From contig JAJDYE010000029.1 of assembly GCA_022822905.1 (NCBI GenBank), forward strand, positions 141,528-205,527: 64,000 nucleotides of DNA. Reading direction: 5' to 3'. This stretch comes from Acidimicrobiia bacterium. Its GTDB lineage: Bacteria > Actinomycetota > Acidimicrobiia > Acidimicrobiales > Bin134. This document shows, piece by piece, positions 53,357 to 62,160 of the stretch (positions are counted from its first letter, which is position 1; each line of letters starts with the position of its first letter). The notes under the pieces were generated by a model that did not search any database, was not told the origin of the DNA, and worked only from the letters and a program-made list of their open reading frames with translations. The position numbers and the translations under genes were made by a program.

Positions 53357-54568
53357 CTAGCGCAGCGGCGAGGGGGGCAGCAGGTGGTCGGAGATGATCC
53401 GCTGCATGATCTCGCTGGTTCCCTCGAAGATCTTGGTGAGCCGGGCGTCGCGCCAGTAGCGCTCGATGGGGAAGTCTGTGGTGTAGCCCGCGCCGCCGTG
53501 GATCTGGAGCGCCTCTGAGGCCACCTTCTCCGACATCTCAGCGGCAAGATACTTCACCATCGCCGCCGCCATGTCAGGCTTCTCCCCTGCGTCGGCGCCA
53601 GCCGCAGCCTGGTACATCAGTGCCCGGCAGGCCTCGACCTCCGAGGCCATTTTGGCGATCTTGAAGCGGGTCACCTGGAAGTCGCCGATGGGTCGTCCGA
53701 ACTGCTCTCTTTGCTGGGCGTAGGTGATGGAGTCCTCCAGCGCCCCCCGGGCCAAGCCGATCGACCGGGCCGCAGTGTGGATGCGGGGCGTGGCCATGGC
53801 CGCTGCGGTCTGCCTGAAGCCGATGTCGTCGGCCGTTTCGGCCTTCTGATAGCCGATGAGGCAGTCGTCGGGCACAAAGCAGTCGTCGAACGACAGCTCG
53901 AAGGTGCGCCAGCCATGGTAGCCGATCTTCCTGATGGGGCTGCCCGACACCCCTTCGGGGAATGCCCCCGGCGCCTTGTGGACGGCGAACTGGCGGATCC
54001 CGGAGTGGCGGTTGTCGGGGTCGTAGGCCTTGTTGCGGGCCACCACCAGGATGCAGTCGGCCTGGTCGGCGAAGGTACACCACATCTTCTGGCCGTTGAG
54101 CAGCCAACCGCCCTCGGTTTTGTCGGCCCGGGTGCGGATCGAGGCGATGTCGGAGCCGGCACCGGGCTCCGACATGGCGAAACAGCCCAGCCAATCGCCT
54201 TTGGCGGCCAGCGGCAGGTACTTCTCACGCTGGGCAGGATCCAACGAGAGGGCGATCCCGGCGCGGGCGATGATGCTGGCCACGCTCATCCAGGCTCGGG
54301 AAAGCTCCTCGGTTATGAGCGCGTACTCGAACACGCCGAGGCCGAGGCCCCCGTAGGGCTCCGGCACCATGACCCCGAAGAACCCCAGTTCGCCCATCTC
54401 GGCGCGCAGCTCGTCGGGGATGAGACCGTGCTCGGGGTCGAGGCGGTTGGCGATGGGCAGCACCCGGCTCATGGCGAAGTCGCGGGCCATCTCCTGGATC
54501 GCTGTCCGCTCGTCGGTGCGGTAGGGCGCCGGGATCGGGGGACGCGGGTCCACCAGGGCGCGGGGCAT
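53357..54568 (-). CDS. Acyl-CoA dehydrogenase
   Basis: 403 residues from ATG 54568, FAD-dependent. CFAMSEPGAGSDIASIRTRA (about 125-144) and WCTFADQADCILVVARNK are FAD/substrate motifs; REQFGRPIGDFQVTRFKIAKM and the C-terminal ALQIHGGAGYTTDFPIERYWRDAR with FEGTSEIMQRII (catalytic/FAD end) are intact. Corresponds to FadE19 (Rv2500c) in the mycobacterial leucine/itaconate operon by context. Follows the upstream MaoC gene by 2 bp. Confidence 0.93.
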   Translation of the reverse strand: MPRALVDPRPPIPAPYRTDERTAIQEMARDFAMSRVLPIANRLDPEHGLIPDELRAEMGELGFFGVMVPEPYGGLGLGVFEYALITEELSRAWMSVASIIARAGIALSLDPAQREKYLPLAAKGDWLGCFAMSEPGAGSDIASIRTRADKTEGGWLLNGQKMWCTFADQADCILVVARNKAYDPDNRHSGIRQFAVHKAPGAFPEGVSGSPIRKIGYHGWRTFELSFDDCFVPDDCLIGYQKAETADDIGFRQTAAAMATPRIHTAARSIGLARGALEDSITYAQQREQFGRPIGDFQVTRFKIAKMASEVEACRALMYQAAAGADAGEKPDMAAAMVKYLAAEMSEKVASEALQIHGGAGYTTDFPIERYWRDARLTKIFEGTSEIMQRIISDHLLPPSPLR

Positions 54569-54570
54569 CT

Positions 54571-55071
54571 TCAGTCGCCCTTTGGGGGGCGCCTTTTGGC
54601 CACCAGGTTGGTGCGCTGGTAGTCGACCACCAGCTCGCCGTGTTGGTTGTGGGCCTCGGTGTGCCAGGTGACGATCCCGGTGTGGGGTCGGGTCTTCGAC
54701 TCGCGGGCCTCGACCACCTTGGAGGAGGCCGTGAGCGTGTCGCCCGGATGCACCGGGCGGTGGAATCTCACGTTCTCCATTCCCAGAAAGGGGCCGCCGA
54801 TCTCGCTCAGGTCTTCCACCGACAAGCCGACCACCGTACACAGCACCAGCATCGGGTTGACCACCACATCGGGATGGCCGTGCGCCTTGGCGAACTCGGC
54901 GTTCAAATGCATCGGATTCCAGTTGCACGTAGCCGTGGAGAACAGGGCGTTGTCGCCGGCGGTGATCGTGCGGCCCCAGTGGTGGGCGAACTCCCGCCCC
55001 TCGGGAAAGTCCTCGAACTGGTGGCCGTGGACAACTACCGGAAAGCTGTCGAAATCAGGCTCGCCCATCAC
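54571..55071 (-). CDS. MaoC-like dehydratase domain protein
   Basis: 166 residues. HGHQFEDFPEGREFAHHWGR, the hot-dog hydratase segment DNALFSTATCNWNPMHLNAEFAK with Asn-x-x-His-x-Asn (N-P-M-H-L-N), and NPMLVLCTVVGLSVEDLS. First gene of the operon; GTG 55071 lies 6 nt from TAGCGT. Differs clearly from the second MaoC gene, so the operon has two hydratases, perhaps for successive steps. Confidence 0.88.
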   Translation of the reverse strand: MMGEPDFDSFPVVVHGHQFEDFPEGREFAHHWGRTITAGDNALFSTATCNWNPMHLNAEFAKAHGHPDVVVNPMLVLCTVVGLSVEDLSEIGGPFLGMENVRFHRPVHPGDTLTASSKVVEARESKTRPHTGIVTWHTEAHNQHGELVVDYQRTNLVAKRRPPKGD

Positions 55072-55077
55072 CGCCCG

Positions 55078-55083
55078 ACGCTA
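55078..55083 (-). promoter_or_regulatory. -10 box of leaderless MaoC operon transcript
   Basis: TAGCGT (55083-55078), CGGGCG, then GTG at 55071. Confidence 0.5.
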
Positions 55084-55137
55084 ACAACCAAGCCCCTCCA
55101 CAACAAGCAGCCACCATGAACCTCGCCGCCCATCCCC

Positions 55138-55172
55138 TTGACAGGGGGTGATTCGCGGTCAAGCATGGGCCG
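55138..55172 (+). promoter_or_regulatory. Promoter of the DinB-like gene
   Basis: Consensus -35 TTGACA (55138-55143), 17-bp spacer, AAGCAT (55161-55166), then 6 nt to the GTG at 55173: a leaderless arrangement with a full -35 box. Confidence 0.6.
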
Positions 55173-55976
55173 GTGACCGTTGAGGGTGTTGCCGCGCTAG
55201 GAGCTTTTCACAGCAGGATCGTCGAGGTGGCCCGAACCTTCTCGGATGCCGAGTGGATAGCTCCCTCGGCATGTCCAGGGTGGCGGGTGCGGGATGTGAT
55301 CGCCCACATCGGAGCGGGTGCCCGCAGCGTGATCGACCCGCTGCCGGTGCCCGAGGACAGGCAGCCGCTGCCCGCCAACCGGGAGCGGGAGCACGATGTG
55401 CATGTGGACATCCGCCGAAGCTGGACGGTCGCCGAGGTGATGGAAGAGTTCGAGCAGTTCGGCGCCGAGCGACTGGAGCGACTGCCGGGGCTTCAAGAGG
55501 AGCCGCTCGCCTCCACCGAGATCGAGATACCGGGGCTGGGCACCTACCCGATGCACGCCGCAGCCAACGGGCTGGCCTTCGACTGCTTCTGCCACCTCTA
55601 CCACGACATCGCCGCTCCCGCAGGCCCTATCCAGCGGGGATTGCCGGCACCGACCCACGAGGAGATGCTGCCGGTGGTGCAGTGGATGATGTGGGGGCTG
55701 CCCCAGATGCAGGGCCCCGAGCTGGACGACTCCCTGCTGGCACCCGTCACCATTCGCCTGACCGGTCCCGGCGAGAGCGAGTGGACGGTGCGCCGCCCTG
55801 ATGCCGCGGGGGGGCTGGTAGTGGAATCCGGCGGGGGCGCAGAGGTGGTGGTGGCCTCGACAGCAGTAGACTTCGTGTCGTGGGGCACAGGCCGCTCTGC
55901 GTGGCACACCGCATGCGAGGTGCAGGGCGACATGGCGGTGGCCACCGCGTTCTTGTCCACCCTGGACATTGTTTGA
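55173..55976 (+). CDS. Maleylpyruvate isomerase N-terminal (mycothiol-type DinB) family protein
   Basis: 267 residues. Four-helix DinB-like domain with PSACPGWRVRDVIAHIGAGA (about 31-50, metal His) and AFDCFCHLYHDIAAP (second metal His pair, about 135-149); C-terminal domain resembling the sterol-carrier-like MDMPI C domain (TIRLTGPGESEWTVRRPD). Such proteins are mycothiol-dependent isomerases or hydrolases in actinobacteria. Stands before the alpha/beta hydrolase and catabolic genes; its exact substrate is unknown. Confidence 0.82.
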   Translation: MTVEGVAALGAFHSRIVEVARTFSDAEWIAPSACPGWRVRDVIAHIGAGARSVIDPLPVPEDRQPLPANREREHDVHVDIRRSWTVAEVMEEFEQFGAERLERLPGLQEEPLASTEIEIPGLGTYPMHAAANGLAFDCFCHLYHDIAAPAGPIQRGLPAPTHEEMLPVVQWMMWGLPQMQGPELDDSLLAPVTIRLTGPGESEWTVRRPDAAGGLVVESGGGAEVVVASTAVDFVSWGTGRSAWHTACEVQGDMAVATAFLSTLDIV

Positions 55977-56025
55977 CAGGGCTATCGCTCGACAGTGCCC
56001 CAGAAACCCCCGAACTCGCAGGTCG

Positions 56026-56160
56026 ATGACCGCCCCCGACCCCGTTGAATTTGACGACGACCATTACCGCCCCCGACCCCGTTGAATTTGACGATGACCA
56101 TTACCGCCCCCGACCCCGTTGAATTTGACGATGACCATTACCGCCCCCGACCCGGTTGAA
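56026..56160 (+). repeat. Four 37-bp tandem copies of the alpha/beta hydrolase start region
   Basis: The ACCGCCCCCGACCCCGTTGA core occurs at 56029, 56066, 56103 and 56140 (period exactly 37 bp; the last copy has CCCGG). Copies 1 and 3 keep ATG (56026, 56094) and encode (MT)APDPVEF before a frameshift and stop; copy 2 has ACG; copy 4 (ATG 56131) is the functional start. Confidence 0.95.
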
Positions 56161-57405
56161 TTCGCGGCGGCCTGTGCCGCAGACGGCGAGATGCGCTTGG
56201 CGGTCCGCCACTGGACGGGCGGGCTGCGGTTGGGCATCGGCGAGGCGTGGACCGGCTTTTCCGTGGTCGACGGGGAGATCAGCGCCGGTGTGCCTGCCGA
56301 GGGCGACGGGGTGATCACCATCACAGGGCCGGCGGAGCTGTGGGCGCCGCTGATGGAGGCCGTGCCGCCCCGGTTCGCCCAGATCTCGGTGATGCTGGCC
56401 CTCGGCGAGATGGGCCTTCAGCGAGGCCAAACCGACCCGCTGCTGCTGTGGCAGTACCTGCCCGCGGTGGAGCGGGCCAGCGAGCTGTTGCGCCCGCCCG
56501 GCGCCCACCGCCCAACCGAGGTCAACGAGAGCGGCCCCGTGCCCCGCCACGACAGCCCGGTAGGCCGCTACATCCACCTTGAGATCGACGGGCTCGACCA
56601 CCGCGTCTACTACGAGGAGGCGGGTTCGGGCATCCCCCTGCTCTGCCAGCACACCGCCGGGGCCGACAGCATCCAGTACCGGCACCTTTTCGAGGTGGCC
56701 GAGATCACCGACCGCTTCCGCCTGGTGGCCTACGATCTGCCCTTCCACGGCAAATCGGTGCCGCCGGTGCAAAAGCCCTGGTGGGAGCAACGCTACGAGC
56801 TGCGCGGAGGGTTCTTGCGACAGGTGCCCCTGGCCCTGTCCAAGGCGCTGGGGCTGGAACGGCCGGTGTTCATGGGCTGCTCGGTGGGCGGGTTGCTGGC
56901 CCTGGATTTGGCGCTTCGCCACCCCGGCGAGTTCCAAGCGGTCATCGCCCTCGAGGGGGCGCTGCATATCGGCGGCAGCCGGGACGAGTTCTTCGGCTTC
57001 TGGCACCCGCAGGTGAGCAACCACTCCAAGGCCCGCATGATGGAGGGCCTGTGCTCGCCCACCTCGCCCCTGCCCTATGTGAAGGAGGTGTCGCAGGTGT
57101 ACTCCTCCGGCTGGCCGCCCTCGTTTTTGGGCGACCTCTTCTACTACATGGAGGACTACGACATCCGCGACCGGGCCGGCGACATCGACACCGGCGCCAC
57201 CGCGGTACACATCATGAACGGCGAGTACGATTACACCGGAACCGTTGAGGCGGGCCGGGAGGCCCATCTGGCCATCGCCGGATCCACCCACACCGAGATG
57301 GCCGGCGTGGGGCACTTCCCCATGCAGGAGAACCCCGAGGCATTCGTGCGGTACCTTCTGCCGATACTGGATCAGATCGAAGCCCGGGCCACTCGACCCG
57401 ATTGA
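56131..57405 (+). CDS. Alpha/beta hydrolase with N-terminal SCP2-like domain
   Basis: 424 residues. N-terminal about 120 residues (MTITAPDPVEFAAACAADGE, VITITGPAELWAPLMEAVPP) look like a sterol-carrier-type domain. The hydrolase domain follows: oxyanion HTAGADS, nucleophile elbow MGCSVGGLLALDLALR (about 250), acid NGEYDY (about 365) and catalytic His in GVGHFPMQENPEAF (about 400). The family includes esterases and C-C hydrolases. Start at ATG 56131 is the last of four tandem copies. Next gene overlaps its end or starts within 20 bp. Confidence 0.88.
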   Translation: MTITAPDPVEFAAACAADGEMRLAVRHWTGGLRLGIGEAWTGFSVVDGEISAGVPAEGDGVITITGPAELWAPLMEAVPPRFAQISVMLALGEMGLQRGQTDPLLLWQYLPAVERASELLRPPGAHRPTEVNESGPVPRHDSPVGRYIHLEIDGLDHRVYYEEAGSGIPLLCQHTAGADSIQYRHLFEVAEITDRFRLVAYDLPFHGKSVPPVQKPWWEQRYELRGGFLRQVPLALSKALGLERPVFMGCSVGGLLALDLALRHPGEFQAVIALEGALHIGGSRDEFFGFWHPQVSNHSKARMMEGLCSPTSPLPYVKEVSQVYSSGWPPSFLGDLFYYMEDYDIRDRAGDIDTGATAVHIMNGEYDYTGTVEAGREAHLAIAGSTHTEMAGVGHFPMQENPEAFVRYLLPILDQIEARATRPD

Positions 57406-57422
57406 CACAAGCAGAACAGGAG

Positions 57423-58325
57423 ATGGCTTTGGGAGCGAAAATCAATGCAAGGCCGGTGGTGGTCACCGGCGGCGGCAGCGGCATCGGAGCGGCGCTGGCA
57501 TTGGAGGCCGCAAACCGCGGTGCCGGCCACATCACGGTCTCAGATGTAGACCTCGAGGATGCCCAAGCGGTGGCCGAGAGCATCGCCGCCCAGGGCGGTG
57601 CCGCGGCGGGCCGCCGATGCGACGTGACCGACGCGGCGGCCGTGGAAGAGCTGGCCCAAGCCGTCGCCGCCGAACACGGCGTTCCCGCCCTGGTCTGCGC
57701 CAATGCCGGGGTGATGTCGGCGATGGCACCGCTGCTTCACACCGCTTCAAGCGACGCCGAGTGGGTGATGAGGGTCAACGTGCTGGGCACCATCAACACG
57801 CTTCAGAGCTTCGGTCGGCTCATGGCCGACGGCCAACAACAGGGCTGGCTCATGGCCACCGGCTCGGAGCACTCGGTGGGCGTTCCCCACGCCAACGCCG
57901 GCGCCTACACCGCATCCAAGCACGCGGTGCTGGGCATGTGCGACGTGCTGCGAGCCGAGCTTCCCGACCACGTTGGGATCAGCGTGGTCTGCCCCGGCCT
58001 CACCGTGAGCAAGCTGTGGAACGCCACCCGCCGGCGCCCCCAGCAATACGGCGGCAACGCCGACAGCGACCCGGGCGCAGGGGTGTTCACGGAGCAGATG
58101 GGCATGAGCGCCGAAACCGTCGCCCAGCGGGCCTTCGACGCAATAGCAGAGGGCCATTTCTTGATCCCCACCCACTACCACGCCCGCGCCTACGCCCAGC
58201 AGCGGGCCGACGACATGGCCGAAGCCTACGACCGCCTCGCCGAAATCGACACCGCCGACTACGACCTCAACAGAACCGTCGCCGCATTCCTGACAGCAGC
58301 GACAGAAGAACAAGAAGCCAGATAG
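57423..58325 (+). CDS. Short-chain dehydrogenase/reductase
   Basis: 300 residues from ATG 57423. [19 protein letters not shown] (about 11-29), SDVDLEDAQ after beta-2, VCANAGVM in place of NNAG, LMATGSEHSVG (Ser) and YTASKHAVLGM (Tyr-x3-Lys); a long C-terminal tail. TTG 57402 (overlapping the previous stop) and TTG 57429, which has AGGAG 6 nt before it, are alternative starts. In the plus-strand catabolic run with P450 and acyl-CoA ligase. Confidence 0.88.
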   Translation: MALGAKINARPVVVTGGGSGIGAALALEAANRGAGHITVSDVDLEDAQAVAESIAAQGGAAAGRRCDVTDAAAVEELAQAVAAEHGVPALVCANAGVMSAMAPLLHTASSDAEWVMRVNVLGTINTLQSFGRLMADGQQQGWLMATGSEHSVGVPHANAGAYTASKHAVLGMCDVLRAELPDHVGISVVCPGLTVSKLWNATRRRPQQYGGNADSDPGAGVFTEQMGMSAETVAQRAFDAIAEGHFLIPTHYHARAYAQQRADDMAEAYDRLAEIDTADYDLNRTVAAFLTAATEEQEAR

Positions 58326-58334
58326 GAGAAGCCA

Positions 58335-59591
58335 ATGACCCTCAAGCCCGGTGACATCAACCTCGCCAGCAGCGGCGACATGGTGAAGGCAGGAGGCGTG
58401 CCCTTCGAGTACCTCGCGGTGCTTCGGCGGGAGGCGCCGGTTTTCTGGAACCCGCCCCCGGTGGACGGTGCCGTCCTGCGAGACGTGGAGGACTACAAGC
58501 CCTGCGGCTTCTGGGTGCTGAGCAAGTACGACGATGTTGCGGCGGTGTCCAAGGACACCGAGCGCTTCTCGTGTTGGGAGAACGCCATCTTGTGGATCGA
58601 CGTCAAGCAGAGCCCGATGGCCCTTGCCGCCCAGCGAGCGGGCCTGATGGGCATGGACCCGCCCCAGCACACCCAGTTCCGGCGGCTCGTCCAGCCGGGG
58701 TTCACCCCCCGGTCGGTGGCGGCGATGGAGCCCCACATCCGCGAGGAGGCCGCGAAAGTGGTCGGCGAGCTGGCTGAGCGCGACCGGGCGGAATTCGTGT
58801 TCGAGGTGGCCGCAGAGCTGCCCATGATCCTGCTATGCGAGTTGATGGGCGTGCCCCAAGACCGGCGCAATGAGTACCTCGAGTTGGGCAACGCCACCGC
58901 CAGCTTCGAGTTCAACGAGAACTTCGTCGAGGATCAGATCAACCTGTTCCTTTTGCTCGACGACATCGTCAAGACCCGCAAAGACGCTCCAGACGACACG
59001 CTGGTTTCGAAGTACGTCCACGGGGAGGTGGACGGCCGCAAGCTCGCCGAGGGAGAGATAACCCAGTTCTTCCAGACCCTGTCGATTGCGGGCCACGAGA
59101 CCACCCGCAACACCACCGCCCACTTCGTCCGGCTCATGGACGAGCACCCGGACCAGAAGGCGCTGCTGCTCGAAGACCTCGAGGGCCGGCTCCCGAATGC
59201 CATCGAAGAGGTGCTCCGGTTCTCGCCGCCGGTCATGCAGTTCTGCCGCACGGCCACCGAGAACGTAACCCTCCGCGGCGCCGACATCGCCAAAGGCGAC
59301 AAGGTCTATATGTCCTACATATCCGCCAACCGCGACGAAGACGTGTTCGAAGACCCGGAGCGGTTCGACATCCTGCGCCCGAACGCCGACAAGCACCTCG
59401 CCTTCGGCACGGGCGCCCACTTCTGCCTGGGCGCCAGCCTGGCGCGGCTCCAACTCCGCTGCATCCTCAACGAGCTCTATACCCGCCTGCCCGACATCGC
59501 GCTGGCCGAAGCGCCAACGCCGATGTACAGCGCCTGGTTCAACGCGATCACCGAAATGCCGGTGCTCACCTGCCCTGCCGCCTCCGGCTGA
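58335..59591 (+). CDS. Cytochrome P450 (steroid/terpenoid-oxidising type by context)
   Basis: 418 residues. Heme loop LAFGTGAHFCLGASLARLQ with axial Cys at residue 364 (full F-G-x-G-x-H-x-C-x-G). I-helix IAGHETTRNTT (about 250) and E-x-x-R in EEVLRFSPP. GMDPPQHTQFRRLVQPGFTP is the usual conserved C-helix block. Similar in style to actinobacterial CYP125/CYP142-like enzymes, but assignment to a family needs alignment. AGGAGA precedes the ATG. Confidence 0.93.
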   Translation: MTLKPGDINLASSGDMVKAGGVPFEYLAVLRREAPVFWNPPPVDGAVLRDVEDYKPCGFWVLSKYDDVAAVSKDTERFSCWENAILWIDVKQSPMALAAQRAGLMGMDPPQHTQFRRLVQPGFTPRSVAAMEPHIREEAAKVVGELAERDRAEFVFEVAAELPMILLCELMGVPQDRRNEYLELGNATASFEFNENFVEDQINLFLLLDDIVKTRKDAPDDTLVSKYVHGEVDGRKLAEGEITQFFQTLSIAGHETTRNTTAHFVRLMDEHPDQKALLLEDLEGRLPNAIEEVLRFSPPVMQFCRTATENVTLRGADIAKGDKVYMSYISANRDEDVFEDPERFDILRPNADKHLAFGTGAHFCLGASLARLQLRCILNELYTRLPDIALAEAPTPMYSAWFNAITEMPVLTCPAASG

Positions 59592-59610
59592 AGCGGGCGA
59601 CCGCCGCTCT

Positions 59611-61197
59611 GTGACGCCCATGGATCGCGATTTCCCCGACTTCGACCAGTCGTTTCTTCCCTACCTGAACGATGCCTTCCGCACCTACGCCCACCAAGTC
59701 TGCGCGAGCCATGGAGACGACCAGCTCACCTACGCCGAACTCGACGCTCTATCTGCCCGGGTGGCCAACGCGCTCCAGCGCGGCGGGTTCGCCCCGGGCG
59801 ACCTCGGCGGGGTCTACAGCGCCAACAGCATCACCGCGTTCGCCGTTGCCCTCGGCATCCTGCGGGCCGGGGGTGTCTGGGTTCCCATCAACCCGCGCCA
59901 CTCGCCAGCCGCCAACATCGAGGTCCTGTCGCGCTTCGGGTGCGGTGTGCTGTTCTACCAGCCGGCCTTTGCCGATGCGGCGGCCGGCGCAGCCGAAGCG
60001 ATCAGCGATGCGACCCTCGTCCCCATCGACGACTTCCCCGCCGACTCGCTCGCAACCTGGCTCGGCGACGCTTCCCCGGCCGCGCCGTCTGTGGAGCGCG
60101 ACGGGCGTGACACGCTTGCGCTGCCCCAAACCGGCGGCACCACCGGAACCCCGAAGGGGGTGATGCTCAGCCATCGGAACTTCGTCGCCTTGGCGTGGGC
60201 CGGGCGGCGGCGCTGGGACGGCGAGCCCCGGGTGATGCTGTGCGCCGCGCCGATGACCCACGTGGGTGGGCGCGCCGCGCTCATCTCGCTCGGCATCGGC
60301 GTCCGGCTGGTGATCTTGGGCGCCCCCCACCCGGCCTCGATCCTCGAAGCGATCCAACGCGAGCGCGTCACCGACCTGTTCCTCCCGCCGACCGCCATCT
60401 ACAGCCTGCTCGACCACCCGGCCACGCCGACCACCGACTTCAGCTCCCTGCGCCGCTTCGCCTACGGGTCGGCGCCGATGTCTATCCCCCGCCTGCGCCA
60501 GGCATTCGACGTGTTCGGCCCGGTCATGGTGGGCGGGTTCGGGCAGACCGAGAGCCCCATCTACATCGCGCAGCGAGAGACCGCCGACCATTTCGTGGAC
60601 GGCGACATCCACGGCGAGCTCCTCGACGACGACGCCCTGCGCTCGGTGGGCCGGGAGACGGTCCTGTCGACCGTCGCCATCGTCGACGAAGACGCCAACC
60701 CGGTCCCAGACGGAACCCGCGGCGAGATCGCGGTCAAAGGACCGATGGTGTCGGAGGGTTACTACCGGAATCCAGAGGAAACGGCGAAGGTCAGGCGCAA
60801 CGGCTGGCACCTCACCGGCGACATCGGCGTGGTGGACGAAAGCGGCCGAATCTATGTGATCGACCGCAAAAAAGACATGATCATCACCGGCGGATTCAAC
60901 GTCTACTCCGGCGAAGTCGAACAGGCCCTCCTCAACATCGACGGCATCGCCGAAGCCGCGGTCATCGGAGTGCCCAGCGACCGCTGGGGCGAAGAAGTGA
61001 AGGCCATAGTCCGCCTCCACCCCGGCACCGACCTCACCGAAGCCCACATCATCGCCCGCTCAAAGCAGGCGATCGGATCGGTCATGGCCCCCAAGTCGGT
61101 AGACCTCGTCGACGAACTCCCCCGCACCCCCATCGGCAAGATCGACAAGAAAGCGCTCCGCTCCCGCCACTGGGACGACGCGGGCCGCTCCATCTGA
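59611..61197 (+). CDS. Acyl-CoA synthetase (ANL superfamily)
   Basis: 528 residues from GTG 59611 (ATG 59620 possible). Adenylation motifs: PQTGGTTGTPKGVMLSH (about 170-186), GGFGQTESPIYIA, LTGDIGVVDESGRIYVIDR, KDMIITGGFNVYSGEVEQAL and the catalytic lysine in TPIGKIDKKALR. Activates an unidentified acid; last gene of the run DinB-like, hydrolase, SDR, P450, ligase, which together suggest breakdown of a hydrophobic ester or steroid-like acid (inference). Confidence 0.92.
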   Translation: MTPMDRDFPDFDQSFLPYLNDAFRTYAHQVCASHGDDQLTYAELDALSARVANALQRGGFAPGDLGGVYSANSITAFAVALGILRAGGVWVPINPRHSPAANIEVLSRFGCGVLFYQPAFADAAAGAAEAISDATLVPIDDFPADSLATWLGDASPAAPSVERDGRDTLALPQTGGTTGTPKGVMLSHRNFVALAWAGRRRWDGEPRVMLCAAPMTHVGGRAALISLGIGVRLVILGAPHPASILEAIQRERVTDLFLPPTAIYSLLDHPATPTTDFSSLRRFAYGSAPMSIPRLRQAFDVFGPVMVGGFGQTESPIYIAQRETADHFVDGDIHGELLDDDALRSVGRETVLSTVAIVDEDANPVPDGTRGEIAVKGPMVSEGYYRNPEETAKVRRNGWHLTGDIGVVDESGRIYVIDRKKDMIITGGFNVYSGEVEQALLNIDGIAEAAVIGVPSDRWGEEVKAIVRLHPGTDLTEAHIIARSKQAIGSVMAPKSVDLVDELPRTPIGKIDKKALRSRHWDDAGRSI

Positions 61198-61238
61198 ACG
61201 CCGCTGCGCCGGATACCGCCTTACAGAAGTAGCGGTGG

Positions 61239-62006
61239 TTAAAGATATGCCGAATGAGCGATCCGCATTGCCTTGACGGCTTCAGCGGGATCGTCGGCCA
61301 GCATGAGCGCTTCGCCGACAAGCACTGCGTCGTATCCAGCGTCGCGCACTGCGGCCACTGTGGTTCCGCCTTCGACTCCGATGCCTGAGGCAGCTACTTT
61401 GATCGCGTCGTCGGGCAAGTGCTGGGCCATCTGCTCGGCGATGCGGTAGTCGACTGTGAACGCTGAGTCTTCGGGCTTATGCCGCTGGTTCACAGCGATG
61501 AGGGGGGCGCCGATGTCTGAAGCGATCTGAATTTCCATTTCGTCTTTCACCTCGACTAGAGCGTCCATTCCCAGATCGTGGGCGGCGGATTGCATGGCTG
61601 CCAGATGCCCAGGTTCTAGGTCGGCGACAATGAGGAGGACCGCATCGGCGCCCATTTCCGCCGACTCCTCGACATCCTCCAGCGTCCTTAGGAAGTCTTT
61701 GCGGAGAACGGGCACGCCTGTGACCGCGCTCTTCGCAGCTCTAAGATCGTCGGCGCTCCCCCCGAACCGCTCTGTGTCGGTGAGAACCGAGATCCCCACG
61801 GCTCCACCATTCTGGTAGGCCAACGCCTGAGAGCGCGGGTCGAGAACGATCCTGATATCGCCACGAGACGGGGAGCGGCGTTTGATCTCAGCAATGACCG
61901 CGAGAGAATGAGTCCAACACACACAGTTTCTGAGCGCTAGAGATAACTTCCCGTGGACAGGCATCCGCTCCACGGGTTTACGCTCGGCGATTGGGGCAGC
62001 AGTCAC
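61239..62006 (-). CDS. trpC: Indole-3-glycerol phosphate synthase
   Basis: Ring closure step of tryptophan synthesis. 255 residues from GTG 62006 (GAAAGGG upstream). Catalytic residues are intact: Glu and Lys of VIAEIKRRSPSRGD (E40, K42), Lys of VLRKDFLRT, Glu of LVEVKDEME, Asn of VNQRHKPED, Ser of AASGIGV. The usual N-terminal helix is short and odd (RKPVERMPVHGKLSLALRNC), and the NNRDL motif is changed to NQRHK, so this may be a specialised or diverged paralogue. No other trp genes nearby. Confidence 0.85.
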   Translation of the reverse strand: MTAAPIAERKPVERMPVHGKLSLALRNCVCWTHSLAVIAEIKRRSPSRGDIRIVLDPRSQALAYQNGGAVGISVLTDTERFGGSADDLRAAKSAVTGVPVLRKDFLRTLEDVEESAEMGADAVLLIVADLEPGHLAAMQSAAHDLGMDALVEVKDEMEIQIASDIGAPLIAVNQRHKPEDSAFTVDYRIAEQMAQHLPDDAIKVAASGIGVEGGTTVAAVRDAGYDAVLVGEALMLADDPAEAVKAMRIAHSAYL

Positions 62007-62038
62007 CCGAGGCCCTTTCTTTCGTCTGCGATGACAGT

Positions 62039-62066
62039 ACTCTAGTTCTATTGCCCGCTGAAGCAA
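62039..62066 (-). promoter_or_regulatory. Promoter of trpC
   Basis: TTGCTT (62066-62061), 16-bp spacer, TAGAGT (62044-62039), giving a leader of about 25-30 nt with GAAAGGG as ribosome site. Confidence 0.45.
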
Positions 62067-62160
62067 CAATTGGGCCCGTAGCCCCCTTACGTTGCTGTAC
62101 GGATCTGTCTGACTGTGGGAGTGTTGGGACTGGTTGCTCGCTGTGGGGGATCCGCTGGGG

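Noticed and set aside
53199..54928. Long N-terminal extensions of the acyl-CoA dehydrogenase and CitE frames
   Set aside because: The extensions have shadow-like composition and overlap the preceding MaoC genes; internal ATGs begin the conserved domains.
56101..57408. 435-codon minus-strand frame opposite the alpha/beta hydrolase
   Set aside because: Antisense shadow of a gene with intact catalytic motifs; also depends on the repeat region for its end.
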